Of a stretch of DNA of 64,000 nucleotides, positions 8,096 to 17,210 are shown piece by piece. Below the pieces are notes generated by a model. It made no database searches and was not told the origin of the DNA. It saw only the letters and a program-made list of their open reading frames with translations. The position numbers and the translations under genes were made by a program. Source of the stretch: Hyphomicrobium denitrificans 1NES1 (GTDB taxonomy: Bacteria > Pseudomonadota > Alphaproteobacteria > Rhizobiales > Hyphomicrobiaceae); NCBI RefSeq assembly GCF_000230975.2, contig NC_021172.1, positions 3,224,001 to 3,288,000 of the forward strand. The letters are read 5' to 3'. Position 1 is the first letter of the stretch, and every line of letters begins with the position of its first letter.

Positions 8096-8746
8096 TCAAA
8101 CGGAACCGGCGCGGAAACGCAATTTGCCGGATCCCAGTTGTATAAGATCGCCGTCGTTCAAGCGTGCTTCACAGCAGCGCCGGCCGTTGACGATCAGACC
8201 ATTGCCTTCGACGCCGGACAAATCGGCGATGTGCCAGTCGTCGTAGTCTTCGCGATAAATTGCGGCGTGATAACGGTGAACCGCACCACTGGGGATGCGA
8301 ATATCGTTGTCGTCCTCACGCCCGATCCTCAGCATGTCGCGCGGAATGGCGCAGCGCATGCCTTTGCCGCCGGCTTCGATCTCCACGAACGGCTGCTGAG
8401 TGTGTGGCACAGCATCGTCCGCCAGTTCCGCCTCGACACGATCATCGTCGCTGCCCGGCCGATAGAGGCGGGTCACGTCGGGCGACGTCCCGGCTCTGTG
8501 GACGATGCGGGAAGCAACGGTAAGGAGCGGCAAGCCAATCGCAAGACCGAGGCCCAGCATCAGGGCCGGAGCGACGCGATAGCCTTCAGAAATCGCGGCT
8601 TTCGTTGCGCGGAGCAGTTGCAGGGTCGCATCGAACACATACCCAGGGCCAAACCCGCGGACCTGCGGGGCCGACAGGATGAAAAGGACGAGAGCCGATC
8701 CGGCTCCAATCGCCCATAAGCCCGATCGCGAACGCGCCGTTCTCAT
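8096..8746 (-). CDS. Membrane-anchored FHA-domain protein
   Basis: 216 aa with two predicted transmembrane helices (about residues 8-28 and 58-78), then a C-terminal FHA domain. The FHA core is canonical: LRIGREDDNDIRIP, SGAVHRYHAAIYR and a closing NGLIVNGRR. The FHA domain is probably cytoplasmic. First gene of the leftward FHA-FHA-PP2C group; 228 bases separate it from the divergent kinase, a shared promoter region. It probably tethers phosphoproteins of this module to the inner membrane. Confidence 0.85.
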   Translation of the reverse strand: MRTARSRSGLWAIGAGSALVLFILSAPQVRGFGPGYVFDATLQLLRATKAAISEGYRVAPALMLGLGLAIGLPLLTVASRIVHRAGTSPDVTRLYRPGSDDDRVEAELADDAVPHTQQPFVEIEAGGKGMRCAIPRDMLRIGREDDNDIRIPSGAVHRYHAAIYREDYDDWHIADLSGVEGNGLIVNGRRCCEARLNDGDLIQLGSGKLRFRAGSV

Positions 8747-8974
8747 GATTTACGCCCAAGTCGCACTCAATAGAGAATCTGGCGCAACGATGGCGGCGGC
8801 AACATGGCCGGAAAGCGACACCATCGGGAATTATTCATTCCACGTTCATCGCCCGTCGAGACGCCATATTCTTGCGCCATGGGAGCGAAGCAGAGACAAG
8901 GGGTATTCGAGCTGGCCTCTTGAACTCGACGGCGCCAGCAAGAGGACCGAACAACCACAAGCGCGATCACGCGC

Positions 8975-11314
8975 ATGGGGATCATGACGCAACTTGTCGC
9001 TTTACCGGACGGGACGGAGCTTGCGGGCGATTACAAAATCGTGCGCGTTCTCGGGGCGGGCGGGTTCGGCGTCACCTATCTTGCCGAAGAACCGAACCTC
9101 TCGCGGCACGTCAGCATCAAAGAATATTTTCCGAGCGATTTCGCGAGCCGGACGGAAAACCTGGAAGCGGCACCGCGCTCGGCAGGCTCTACGAGCGACT
9201 ACAATTGGGGTCTCGATCGCTTCGTCGACGAGGCGCAGACGCTCGCCAAGTTCAATCACAGCAATATCGTCAAGGTGCATCGCGTCTTCCGCGCGAACAA
9301 CACCGCCTACATGGTGTTGCATTTTGAGGAAGGAAAAAATCTCAAGACCTGGCTCAAGGATCTCGGCCGGGCGCCGCGGCAGAAGGAACTCGATGCCATC
9401 GTCGGGCCGCTGCTCGATGCGCTCGAGATCATTCACAATGCCGATTTCCTGCACCGGGACATTGCACCCGACAACGTCATCATTCGGACGACCGGCGATC
9501 CGGTGCTGATCGATTTCGGCGCGGCGCGCAGCGATATCGCCGCGCATTCGAAGACAAAGACGGTGTCGGCGCTCGTCAAGCCCGGTTACAGCCCTTACGA
9601 GCAATACGCCGAGACGAGCCGCCAGCAGGGGCCTTGGACCGACATCTACGCATTCGCGGCGACGCTCTATCATGCGGTGACCGGTAAGCGTCCGCCCGAT
9701 TCTCCATCGCGTATGCTGAAAGACGAGATGGTACCGGTTCGCGACGCTGCGCTCGGCGGGTATCGCAGCACATTTCTCAATGCCATCCAGCAAGGCTTGG
9801 CGCTTTCCGTCGACGGCCGCCCGCAATCCATCGCAGCCTGGCGTGGAGCGCTGCTCGCACCGGAGCCGCCGAAGCCCAGCCTCTTCCAGCGCTTCAAGGA
9901 GAAGACGGAAGTTCATCGCCGGAAGGACGAGGAGAAACAGGCTGCCGAGGCGGTCGTGAACACGGTCGTTCCGCCGCCGCCCGACGCCCCGGGTCCAAAA
10001 GGAGGGCTTCTCGATTTCTTCGACGCACTGAAGCAACCGACGGAGGCAAAAGCGCCTGCTGCGCCTTCCGTGGCTAAGCCTGCGGCCGCCAAGAAACCCG
10101 CCGCGGCCGAGAAGCCGAAAGCGGACAAGCCGAAGCCTGAAAAAAAGAAGGCGCAGGACAAAAAGACTCCCGCGCTTCCGCCGCCGCCGCGCCCTGTCGC
10201 GGAAAAATTGCGATCGAAGCCAAAGCTGCGTCCGAAGCCGGACGTCGGGCGACGTCCGCTAACGCGCGGCCTCAAATCGAAAGTGATTGTTGCGGCGGCG
10301 CTCGCAGGCATCGGCTTTGCATTCCACGACCGCATCCCGCAGCTTTTGCGTGTGCATGAACCGACAATCACCACCGGCGCCATCGGGACGTCAGCAGCCA
10401 ACGAACCAGCCCTCAAGCAGGTCGCGGAGATCAAGGCGCACGGCACGGCGATCGAAGAGCTGGCGCTCAGCGGCGACGGCCGTTTGATCGTCACGGCCTC
10501 GCATCAGCCGGAGCTCAAAATCTGGTCGTTCGATTCCCGTCAGCCGAAAGGCGTGGTCGCGCTCGAAGACGGACCGGCGACGTCACTTGCGGTGCGCAAC
10601 AACCGCGTCGTCACCGGGCATGCCAACGGCGCTGTCGCCATCTATGATCTCGATACGCAGCGCCGCCTCTATCGCTTCAAACGCAACGACGCGCGGATAT
10701 GGTCGGTGACGTTCGTCGGCTCCGAAGATCGCGTGGCGGCCGCGAGCCATGACTGGACGCTCGCGATCTGGGAAACGGCGTCGGAAAGCGCACCCGCCGC
10801 AATTCTCGAAGGTCACGAGAATGCGGTGCAAGCCGTCGCGGCCGACCCTTCGGGCCAATGGCTCGCGTCGGGCGGAGCCGACCGCAGCGTCAAGATCTGG
10901 AATGTCGAGGCCCGAGACTCGCGGCGCACCTACCGCAACAATTCCGATTTCATTTCAAGCCTCGCGTTCTCGCCCGATGGAACGACTCTCGCGACCGGCA
11001 GTCTAGACGGTACGATCAAAGTGCTGTCGCTCAATTCGTACCGAATTCAGCGCACGTTTGGCGGCCACAACAAGCGGATCACATCGCTCGCCATATCGAA
11101 CGTCGACGATCTCCTGGCTTCGGCCTCTGAGGACGGCATCGTACGCGTCAGAAGCCTGAAACGATCGCGCCAATACTTGGCGCTGCCCGGCATCGGGTCC
11201 GGCGCGCAGTCCGTCGCGTTTACGAACGATGGCCGGACTCTGTTGACGGGCGGTCAGGATGGCGTCGTCCGGCTGTGGTCGCTTCCCGATTCCCAAATTG
11301 CCCAGGGCAACTGA
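8975..11314 (+). CDS. Ser/Thr protein kinase with WD40-type propeller
   Basis: 779 aa. Kinase domain about residues 20-290: glycine loop VLGAGGFGVTY (26-36), VSIKEYFP with catalytic Lys49, catalytic loop HRDIAPDN (160-167) and DFG at 180-182. The usual Lys of HRDLKPxN is Ala164, a variant common in this bacterial subfamily. A Pro/Lys/Ala-rich linker follows (about 330-430), then one short transmembrane segment (437-450), then WD40-like repeats to the C-terminus (485-779) with repeated D-G/K-W-like units. Topology suggests a cytoplasmic kinase and periplasmic propeller. A second ATG at 8984 is possible. Divergent from the FHA-PP2C genes. Confidence 0.92.
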   Translation: MGIMTQLVALPDGTELAGDYKIVRVLGAGGFGVTYLAEEPNLSRHVSIKEYFPSDFASRTENLEAAPRSAGSTSDYNWGLDRFVDEAQTLAKFNHSNIVKVHRVFRANNTAYMVLHFEEGKNLKTWLKDLGRAPRQKELDAIVGPLLDALEIIHNADFLHRDIAPDNVIIRTTGDPVLIDFGAARSDIAAHSKTKTVSALVKPGYSPYEQYAETSRQQGPWTDIYAFAATLYHAVTGKRPPDSPSRMLKDEMVPVRDAALGGYRSTFLNAIQQGLALSVDGRPQSIAAWRGALLAPEPPKPSLFQRFKEKTEVHRRKDEEKQAAEAVVNTVVPPPPDAPGPKGGLLDFFDALKQPTEAKAPAAPSVAKPAAAKKPAAAEKPKADKPKPEKKKAQDKKTPALPPPPRPVAEKLRSKPKLRPKPDVGRRPLTRGLKSKVIVAAALAGIGFAFHDRIPQLLRVHEPTITTGAIGTSAANEPALKQVAEIKAHGTAIEELALSGDGRLIVTASHQPELKIWSFDSRQPKGVVALEDGPATSLAVRNNRVVTGHANGAVAIYDLDTQRRLYRFKRNDARIWSVTFVGSEDRVAAASHDWTLAIWETASESAPAAILEGHENAVQAVAADPSGQWLASGGADRSVKIWNVEARDSRRTYRNNSDFISSLAFSPDGTTLATGSLDGTIKVLSLNSYRIQRTFGGHNKRITSLAISNVDDLLASASEDGIVRVRSLKRSRQYLALPGIGSGAQSVAFTNDGRTLLTGGQDGVVRLWSLPDSQIAQGN

Positions 11315-11362
11315 AACGTAAACCAAACCATCGATCTGGAGCCTCGACGGCGTGAACGTATA

Positions 11363-11377
11363 GCGGCATGATGCCGC
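11363..11377 (+). other. Small hairpin in the cydA leader
   Basis: GCGGCA-TGA-TGCCGC, a 6-bp stem 30 bases upstream of the cydA start and before its GGAGGAG ribosome-binding site. No T-tract. Function unknown. Confidence 0.35.
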
Positions 11378-11407
11378 CGCAATCGAGTCGCCGGAGGAGC
11401 CACGCTC

Positions 11408-12817
11408 ATGGACGTCGATGCTATTATGCTGGCACGTATCCAGTTCGCCTTTACGGTCACGTTCCACATCATATTTCCGAGCTTCTCGATCGGTCTTGCG
11501 GCATTCATCGCGACGCTGCTGGTGCGGTGGCGGATAACGGGCGAAGACCACTTTCACCGGCTGGCACGCTTCTGGACCAAGATTTTTGCCGTTTCGTTCG
11601 CGATGGGCGTCGTCTCCGGCATCGTTCTTTCCTACCAGTTCGGGACCAACTGGGCGAAGTTCTCGGAGGTCGCCGGAAATATCGTCGGGCCGCTGCTCGG
11701 CTATGAGGTGCTGACGGCGTTCTTCCTCGAAGCGACGTTTCTCGGAATCATGCTGTTCGGATGGCAGCGCGTGTCGCCAAACCTTCACGTGCTGTCGGCC
11801 ATTCTGGTCGCCGCCGGCACGTCATTTTCTGCGTTCTGGATTCTCTCCGCGAATAGCTGGATGCAGACGCCGACGGGCTTCGAAATGAAAGACGGCGTGG
11901 CGTATCCCGTCAGCTGGCTCGAAATCATTTTCAATCCAAGCTTTCCCTATCGCTTCGCACACATGTTTACCGCCGCCTATCTGACGACGTCGGTGGTCGT
12001 GCTGTCGGTCGGCGCCCGCTATCTCGTCCAGGGCCGTTTCCTCGAAGAAGCAAAGACGATGATCCGCATGGGTCTCGGAATGGTCGCCATTCTGGCACCG
12101 CTGCAATTGCTGATCGGCGATGCGCATGGCCTCAATACCGCGGAACATCAACCGGTGAAGGTCGCGGCGATGGAAGCGCATTGGGACGGCAACAAGCCGG
12201 GTGAGCTTCTGCTTTTCGCCTGGCCTGACGCGCAAGCCGAGACGAACCATTTCGAGATCGGCATTCCGCATCTCGCCAGCCTCATCATCACGCACCGCTA
12301 CGATGGGCTGTTCAAGGGTCTGAAGGACTTCAAAGCGGAAGAGCGGCCGCCATTGCTGCCGGTCTTTTTTGCGTTCCGCGCGATGGTCGGTATCGGGCTG
12401 CTGCTGATCGCGATCGGATTTGTCGGCGCGTTTCTCTGGTGGCGCCGCAAGCTGTTCGAGACGACATGGTATCTGCAGCCGCTGACCTATGCCTGGCCGC
12501 TCGGTTTCATCGCCATCGCATCGGGGTGGTGGGTGACCGAGACGGGGCGCCAGCCCTATCTCGTCAACGGAATTCTCAAAACGATCGACGCCGCATCACC
12601 AGTCTCGTTCGGCGCGGTCCTGACGTCACTGATCCTGTTCGTGCTCATCTATACGAGCGTGTTCTCGATGGGCATTCTCTACATCAACAGGCTGATCGAG
12701 AAAGGTCCGCAAGGCAAAGCCATTTCACCCGAAGGCGATCCGGACCCGTCTGCAGGCGCGCATCCGCTGGTCGCCGTCCAAAGTGCAACCCGTAGCGCCC
12801 TCGGCGGGAAGGAGTAG
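11408..12817 (+). CDS. cydA: Cytochrome bd-type quinol oxidase subunit I
   Basis: Haem-bearing subunit of a bd-type terminal oxidase in the inner membrane; oxidises quinol and reduces O2. 469 aa with about nine helices. ARIQFAFTVTFHIIFPSFSIG contains the high-spin haem His, and GWWVTETGRQPY matches the conserved GRQPW-type motif with Tyr for Trp. The loop after the sixth helix is short, so this is the short-Q-loop class that includes cyanide-insensitive oxidases. Ribosome-binding site GGAGGAG. Overlaps the cydB leader by operon spacing. Confidence 0.94.
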   Translation: MDVDAIMLARIQFAFTVTFHIIFPSFSIGLAAFIATLLVRWRITGEDHFHRLARFWTKIFAVSFAMGVVSGIVLSYQFGTNWAKFSEVAGNIVGPLLGYEVLTAFFLEATFLGIMLFGWQRVSPNLHVLSAILVAAGTSFSAFWILSANSWMQTPTGFEMKDGVAYPVSWLEIIFNPSFPYRFAHMFTAAYLTTSVVVLSVGARYLVQGRFLEEAKTMIRMGLGMVAILAPLQLLIGDAHGLNTAEHQPVKVAAMEAHWDGNKPGELLLFAWPDAQAETNHFEIGIPHLASLIITHRYDGLFKGLKDFKAEERPPLLPVFFAFRAMVGIGLLLIAIGFVGAFLWWRRKLFETTWYLQPLTYAWPLGFIAIASGWWVTETGRQPYLVNGILKTIDAASPVSFGAVLTSLILFVLIYTSVFSMGILYINRLIEKGPQGKAISPEGDPDPSAGAHPLVAVQSATRSALGGKE

Positions 12818-12821
12818 CATC

Positions 12822-13838
12822 ATGGATACGCTCGCTTACGTGCTGCCACTCATCTGGGCGGCGATCCTCGCAGCCGGCGTGACGCTTTACGTGATCCTCG
12901 ACGGCTTCGGGCTTGGTCTTGGGATTCTCTTTCATTTCGAGCGCCGCGAAGATCAGCGCGACATCATTATGAACACCATCGCACCGTTCTGGGACGGCAA
13001 TCAGACGTGGCTCGTCCTCGGTGGCGGCGGCTTGCTCGCGGCATTCCCGAAAGCTTATGGCCTGGTGATGTCGGGGCTCTACATTCCGATCATCGTGATG
13101 CTGCTGGCGCTCGTCTTTCGCGGCGTCGCCTTCGAATTCCGGTGGGTCGCCAAGCCGCGCCAGGAGTTCTGGGACCTCGCATTCTCCTGGGGTGCGCTCG
13201 TCGCCACGTTCTCGCAGGGCGTCGTGCTCGGCGGATTGCTGCAAGGGCTCTCAACCCAAGACGGGCGTTTCGCAGGTGGCACGTTCGACTGGCTGACGCC
13301 CTTCTCGCTCTTTTGCGGCCTGAGCCTCATTGCGGGCTACGCGCTGCTCGGCACGACGTGGCTCATCTACAAAACCGACGGCGATTTGCAGGACTGGGCG
13401 CGCGATGCCGCCAAGATCGCGCTGCTGGCGATGCTTGCCGCGATGGCCATCGTCAGCCTCTGGACGCCGTACTCGGTTCCACGCATCGCCGAACGCTGGT
13501 TCGCCTGGCCGAATTTTCTGATTTTTGCTCCCGTCCCTCTGCTGTCGCTTTACGCTGCATGGCGCTGCTGGCACGGGATCGAAAATATCGGCAAGGACGC
13601 CGAGCCTTTTGTAGCGGCTGTCGCGCTGTTCCTGCTGGGATTTGTCGGCCTTTTGATTTCGAACGTGCCGTACCTGGTCCCAGGTGCGTTGACGGTTTGG
13701 GAAGCGGCCGCGGCGCCGAGTTCGCAACTGTTCATGCTCGTCGGGACGCTCTTCATGTTGCCGATCATTCTCGGCTATACGGTTTTCGTGTACTGGACGT
13801 TCCGCGGTAAAGTGCGGGCCGGCGAAGGGTACCATTAA
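12822..13838 (+). CDS. cydB: Cytochrome bd-type quinol oxidase subunit II
   Basis: Partner subunit of CydA, 338 aa, all-helical membrane protein. DTLAYVLPLIWAAILAAGVT is the first helix, and GFGLGLGILFHFERREDQRD and FWDGNQTWLVLGGGGLLAAFP are signature blocks. The ATG at 12822 has GGAAGGAG 7 bases upstream and starts 4 bases after the cydA stop; a longer in-frame start at 12783 is rejected. I find no cydX-like small gene directly downstream. A micro-aerobic or inhibitor-tolerant respiratory branch is the usual role. Confidence 0.94.
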   Translation: MDTLAYVLPLIWAAILAAGVTLYVILDGFGLGLGILFHFERREDQRDIIMNTIAPFWDGNQTWLVLGGGGLLAAFPKAYGLVMSGLYIPIIVMLLALVFRGVAFEFRWVAKPRQEFWDLAFSWGALVATFSQGVVLGGLLQGLSTQDGRFAGGTFDWLTPFSLFCGLSLIAGYALLGTTWLIYKTDGDLQDWARDAAKIALLAMLAAMAIVSLWTPYSVPRIAERWFAWPNFLIFAPVPLLSLYAAWRCWHGIENIGKDAEPFVAAVALFLLGFVGLLISNVPYLVPGALTVWEAAAAPSSQLFMLVGTLFMLPIILGYTVFVYWTFRGKVRAGEGYH

Positions 13839-13954
13839 CCCAGCACAGAAGGTCCGCAATTCCGTCGCGAGGTGTGGGAACACACGTTCTCGACAAAGGG
13901 CCGCCATACTTCGTTCCAAATATTCGCACGCGAATCGTGCTGGAGGGTGCCGGA

Positions 13955-15109
13955 ATGTTCGGCTGGCGCAGGCGCAGCGAGGGCTTTGAATGGCGGGAAT
14001 ACGTGCGCACCACGATCCTGGTGCGGCGCGCCGATCGCCAGCGGCGGATCGAGGATGTGCGGGTTGCTGCCGTCGAAAAGGTCAAGCAGGCCGCCGATGC
14101 GGGTGCCGAGGCCGGCCGCGCCAGCGCTTCGTTCATGGGCTCGCAGTTTTCAAAGCTTCTTTCGATCATCGTCGAAGCGCTCCTCGATCTTGCGGCGGCT
14201 GCGTTTCATCTCGCGGCGCGCTGGTCGAAATTTCTATTTGCCGTCGTCGCCGATGCGTTTCGCGGCCTCGCGGCGCACTTTGGCATCGCACTCGGCAACG
14301 CCTTCCGGGGCCCGGCCGATGCGGTGCGCGCGAAAGCGAAGCTTCTGCCGGACGTCGCGCGAAGGTCGCCGATCAAGCCTCGGCATATCGTCGGCGCGCT
14401 GGCGGCACTCGGATTGATCTATATCGGCGGCCCAATGCTCAGAAGCGCCGACGGCATCGCCGTCGCGGAGCATTCTCAGGATGCACCGGTGCATGTTTCG
14501 ATCAGCACCGAATTATCCGGCCGCGCAATCGCCATCACCGGAGACCTCATGCGCGTCGACGGCGCGCTGGTGCGCATCGGCAATGTCGAGGCGCCTGAAT
14601 CACGTCAACCGTGCTATCGCGCGAACGGCCGCCGCTGGAACTGCGCATCGGCGGCGAAGTCAGGCTTGGCGCGCGTTGTCCGCGGGCGCCGTGTCACCTG
14701 CACGCCGTCTGGACAGGACAACGGCGGATATGTGGTTGCGCAATGCAGCGTCGGAGGGGCCGACCTGGCGACAGAACTCGTCCGCAACGGCTACGTCTTC
14801 GCCGTCAGCTCCTACTTCAGCTCGCTCGGCAGCGAGGAGGATGCGGCGCGAAACGCGAAGAAAGGCATCTGGCAGGGCGAAATCCAGCGTCCGCAGGAAT
14901 GGCGGGATCAGCAGTGGCAGGACGCGAAACGCGATGCCCCCGGCGGTTGTCCGATCAAGGGGTTCATCCACGCATCATCCAAATTCTATGCGCTGCCGTG
15001 GTCAGCAGACTACGACCGTGCGAAGGTCCGCCCAGACAAGGGCGAGCGCTGGTTCTGTAGCGAGGACGAAGCAAAGGCCGCCGGGTTTATGCCTTCCAGC
15101 CGCTCATAG
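13955..15109 (+). CDS. Membrane-anchored nuclease-fold (SNase-like) protein
   Basis: 384 aa with the ATG at 13955, chosen for the GGAGGG upstream. Residues 1-170 are an amphipathic, Ala-rich region with helical stretches and a basic start. A transmembrane segment follows (about 175-195: IVGALAALGLIYIGGPML). The C-terminal half is a thermonuclease-like OB fold: DGALVRIGNVEAPESRQPC, a Cys-rich insertion and RNAKKGIWQGEIQRPQEWR. The catalytic Arg/Glu set of staphylococcal nuclease is only partly recognisable, so enzymatic activity is uncertain. Follows cydB, perhaps cotranscribed. Confidence 0.75.
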   Translation: MFGWRRRSEGFEWREYVRTTILVRRADRQRRIEDVRVAAVEKVKQAADAGAEAGRASASFMGSQFSKLLSIIVEALLDLAAAAFHLAARWSKFLFAVVADAFRGLAAHFGIALGNAFRGPADAVRAKAKLLPDVARRSPIKPRHIVGALAALGLIYIGGPMLRSADGIAVAEHSQDAPVHVSISTELSGRAIAITGDLMRVDGALVRIGNVEAPESRQPCYRANGRRWNCASAAKSGLARVVRGRRVTCTPSGQDNGGYVVAQCSVGGADLATELVRNGYVFAVSSYFSSLGSEEDAARNAKKGIWQGEIQRPQEWRDQQWQDAKRDAPGGCPIKGFIHASSKFYALPWSADYDRAKVRPDKGERWFCSEDEAKAAGFMPSSRS

Positions 15110-15128
15110 CCCGTTCGGGGTTTCCGCT

Positions 15129-15164
15129 AAAAACAAAGAACCCACGGCCGGGGGAGACCGTGGG
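15129..15164 (-). terminator. Intrinsic terminator of the candidate small RNA
   Basis: Minus-strand stem CCCACGG/CCGTGGG (15158-15164 with 15141-15147) followed by TTCTTTGTTTTT. On the plus strand the hairpin has A-rich sequence before it and no T-tract after it, so it does not belong to the rightward nuclease-like gene. Confidence 0.7.
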
Positions 15165-15217
15165 CGAAAGATAGAACCGGCGCCAATGGGGGAATGGGAC
15201 GGCGCGAAAGCTCTATC
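15129..15217 (-). ncRNA. Candidate small structured RNA
   Basis: Predicted transcript of about 90 nt. It would start at GATAGA (15212-15217), which pairs perfectly with TCTATC (15170-15175). That outer stem encloses a GCGCC/GGCGC stem (15201-15205 with 15180-15184) with a C-rich 16-base loop. A terminator hairpin at 15141-15164 follows. A TATTAT element at 15222-15227 is correctly placed as a -10 box. A 63-codon ORF in this interval has no ribosome-binding site and runs through the terminator. Confidence 0.55.
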
Positions 15218-15521
15218 TCCAATAATACATCCTGCTGTTGCGGCAGATTCAAGTTCTCGCGCGAACTGATTCGTATTTTTATGTCAAGATGTGTCCGTTT
15301 AGCTGAGATGGCTGGCAAAACTGCAACACTCTCGCGTGAACGGCCTTAAACAAGAAGCAATCTCGCCTATACGCCTCAACGCTTTATGAAGCCGCCGGCA
15401 AGCTCGCCTGCAATTGAATATTGCCCCCTCCTGGGGATCCAGCCGACCGAAACGAGAGGCATGCGGATAAATTCCACACGTGCTGTCGAGGCAAATGAAG
15501 GGTACGCCCTAAGCCCTGCTG

Positions 15522-15559
15522 TCATGGTGTAAAGTTTGTGTTGCAGATTCACACCATGA
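15522..15559 (+). promoter_or_regulatory. Inverted repeat upstream of the three-repeat secreted protein
   Basis: TCATGGTGT (15522-15530) and ACACCATGA (15551-15559) form a perfect 9-bp inverted repeat around 20 bases, 125 bases before the gene at 15684. It could be an operator pair or a leader hairpin; I cannot decide. The rest of 15218-15683 holds no gene I can support. Confidence 0.4.
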
Positions 15560-15683
15560 AGCAGTCGGAACGCTTGGCGACAACAGGGAAATGCCGTCTG
15601 CCGCTGCCCTTTTCGACTCTCCGCCGCTAGAGTGCCGAGGGCGATCGGGGCACGGGCGTTTAGGAACCAGAGGGGTCCAAGTT

Positions 15684-16973
15684 ATGTTTCGTAGACTGAT
15701 ACTGGGGCTATTCGCAGTCCTGGCGATGGGGACGCTGTCGAGCGCCGAAGCAAGACGGTGGCATCGCTATCACCACCATCATTACGATCAACTCATCGTC
15801 ATTGCCGAATCGGACGTCGATCTTTCGCTCGACCGCTACACGATCGACGTGCGCCAAGCGAAGGGCGCCTACAAAGGCATTCGCATCAAAAATTCGATGG
15901 GCAAGCTCTTCGATATCCGGCGCGTTGAGATCGTCTACAGCGACGGCTCGGTCTGGAGCGAAGATCGTCAAATCGACATGTATTGGGGCGAGCGCAGCCG
16001 ACCGATCAATCCGACCTACGAGAGCCGTTTCATCGATCAGATTAAGATCACGCAGGAGCCCGGCTACGGTCGTGGGCGGCTGCAGATCATCGGCATTCAG
16101 GATCGGGAAGGCCGACGCATGGAGCGTGGCGGCGGGAACCAATATTCGGATAATCGAGACCGTTCGGAACATCTGATCTCGGGTGGACGCGACCGTCCAG
16201 AGGCTATCCCGGTCAAGCCGACGGTTCCGATTGCGACGCCGACCACGCCGGGACAAGCGACGCCGGGCGGCGACGTGCTGTTCGGTGCCCAATACGTCGG
16301 GTTCCTGACCGACCGCGACGTCATCCGGGTCGGCAACGAGATCGGCAAGTTCGCGAAAATTCGCCTGCGCGTGCTCGATAACGATATCCACATCAACGAA
16401 ATGAAGGTCGTCTACAACAACGGCGAAAGCGATACGTTGGCGGTCAACGCAGACATTCCGAAGAATTCGCGCACGAACTGGATCGACCTTCGAGGCGATC
16501 GCTTCATCAAGGAGATCCAGCTCGTCTATCGTTCACGTCCGAATTTCAACGGACGGGCGCGTATCGAAGTATTCGGACGCTACGCTCCGGGCTGGCTTGG
16601 CCCGAACGGGGAAGGGCGCAAGTATAACCAAGGCTGGCTGTTGCTCGGTGCCCAGACGGCCGGCTTCGTCGGTTTCGACAAGGATGTCATTCCCATCGCC
16701 AGCAACGAAGGGGGCTTCCGACGGCTTCGCGTGACCGTGCGCGACCGTGCCATTACTCTGAATGAACTCAAAGTCGTCTACACGGACGGCTCCGATGAAA
16801 CGGTGCCGGTTCGGACGCGCGTCGACGCGGGCGGAACCTATGGACCGATCGACCTCAGTGGTCAGCGCCGTCAACCGATCGACCACATCGAAGCCAAATA
16901 CCGGTCGCGATTTTTCGACTCCTCCGCCAAGGGCAAGGGATCGGCGATCGTCGAAATTTGGGGCCAGCACTAG
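15684..16973 (+). CDS. Secreted protein with three DUF2541-like repeats
   Basis: 429 aa. The ATG at 15684 follows GAGGGG and begins a signal peptide (about residues 1-23, ending SSAEA). Three similar domains of about 110 residues follow, starting near residues 34, 195 and 315. Each ends in a strand pattern like GRARIEVFGRY or GSAIVEIWGQH, and each contains a VVYxxGxxx turn (IVYSDGSVW, VVYNNGESD, VVYTDGSDE). A Pro/Thr-rich linker joins domains 1 and 2. Function unknown for the family; periplasmic or surface location is predicted. A strong terminator follows. Confidence 0.85.
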   Translation: MFRRLILGLFAVLAMGTLSSAEARRWHRYHHHHYDQLIVIAESDVDLSLDRYTIDVRQAKGAYKGIRIKNSMGKLFDIRRVEIVYSDGSVWSEDRQIDMYWGERSRPINPTYESRFIDQIKITQEPGYGRGRLQIIGIQDREGRRMERGGGNQYSDNRDRSEHLISGGRDRPEAIPVKPTVPIATPTTPGQATPGGDVLFGAQYVGFLTDRDVIRVGNEIGKFAKIRLRVLDNDIHINEMKVVYNNGESDTLAVNADIPKNSRTNWIDLRGDRFIKEIQLVYRSRPNFNGRARIEVFGRYAPGWLGPNGEGRKYNQGWLLLGAQTAGFVGFDKDVIPIASNEGGFRRLRVTVRDRAITLNELKVVYTDGSDETVPVRTRVDAGGTYGPIDLSGQRRQPIDHIEAKYRSRFFDSSAKGKGSAIVEIWGQH

Positions 16974-17008
16974 GCTCATCCATGTAAAAGACATAAAATC
17001 GCGATTGA

Positions 17009-17038
17009 GGGAGCCGGTGGTTATCGGCTCCCTTTTTT
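17009..17038 (+). terminator. Intrinsic terminator after the three-repeat secreted protein
   Basis: Perfect 8-bp stem GGGAGCCG/CGGCTCCC with an 8-base loop and six T at 17033-17038, 36 bases after the stop codon. Confidence 0.92.
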
Positions 17039-17210
17039 GATGGTGGGCAGCAGCTCGGTGCTTCTGCGGCCGCAGTTTCAGGACCCAACGCGGTAACGCA
17101 CGCAATTTTTCTGATCGCACCGTCAACGCTGTTTTGCGAGATTGGATGAATATGCTACCCGAAACCTACGAGTGGACGACTTTCCGTTCCACTCAGGGGG
17201 GACCAACGTC

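Noticed and set aside
6408..11314. Type VI secretion locus
   Set aside because: Kinase, FHA and phosphatase are present, but no tss structural gene lies on either side.
15127..15318. 63-codon leftward ORF overlapping the candidate small RNA
   Set aside because: No ribosome-binding site; the frame passes through the terminator, so the RNA reading explains the interval better.
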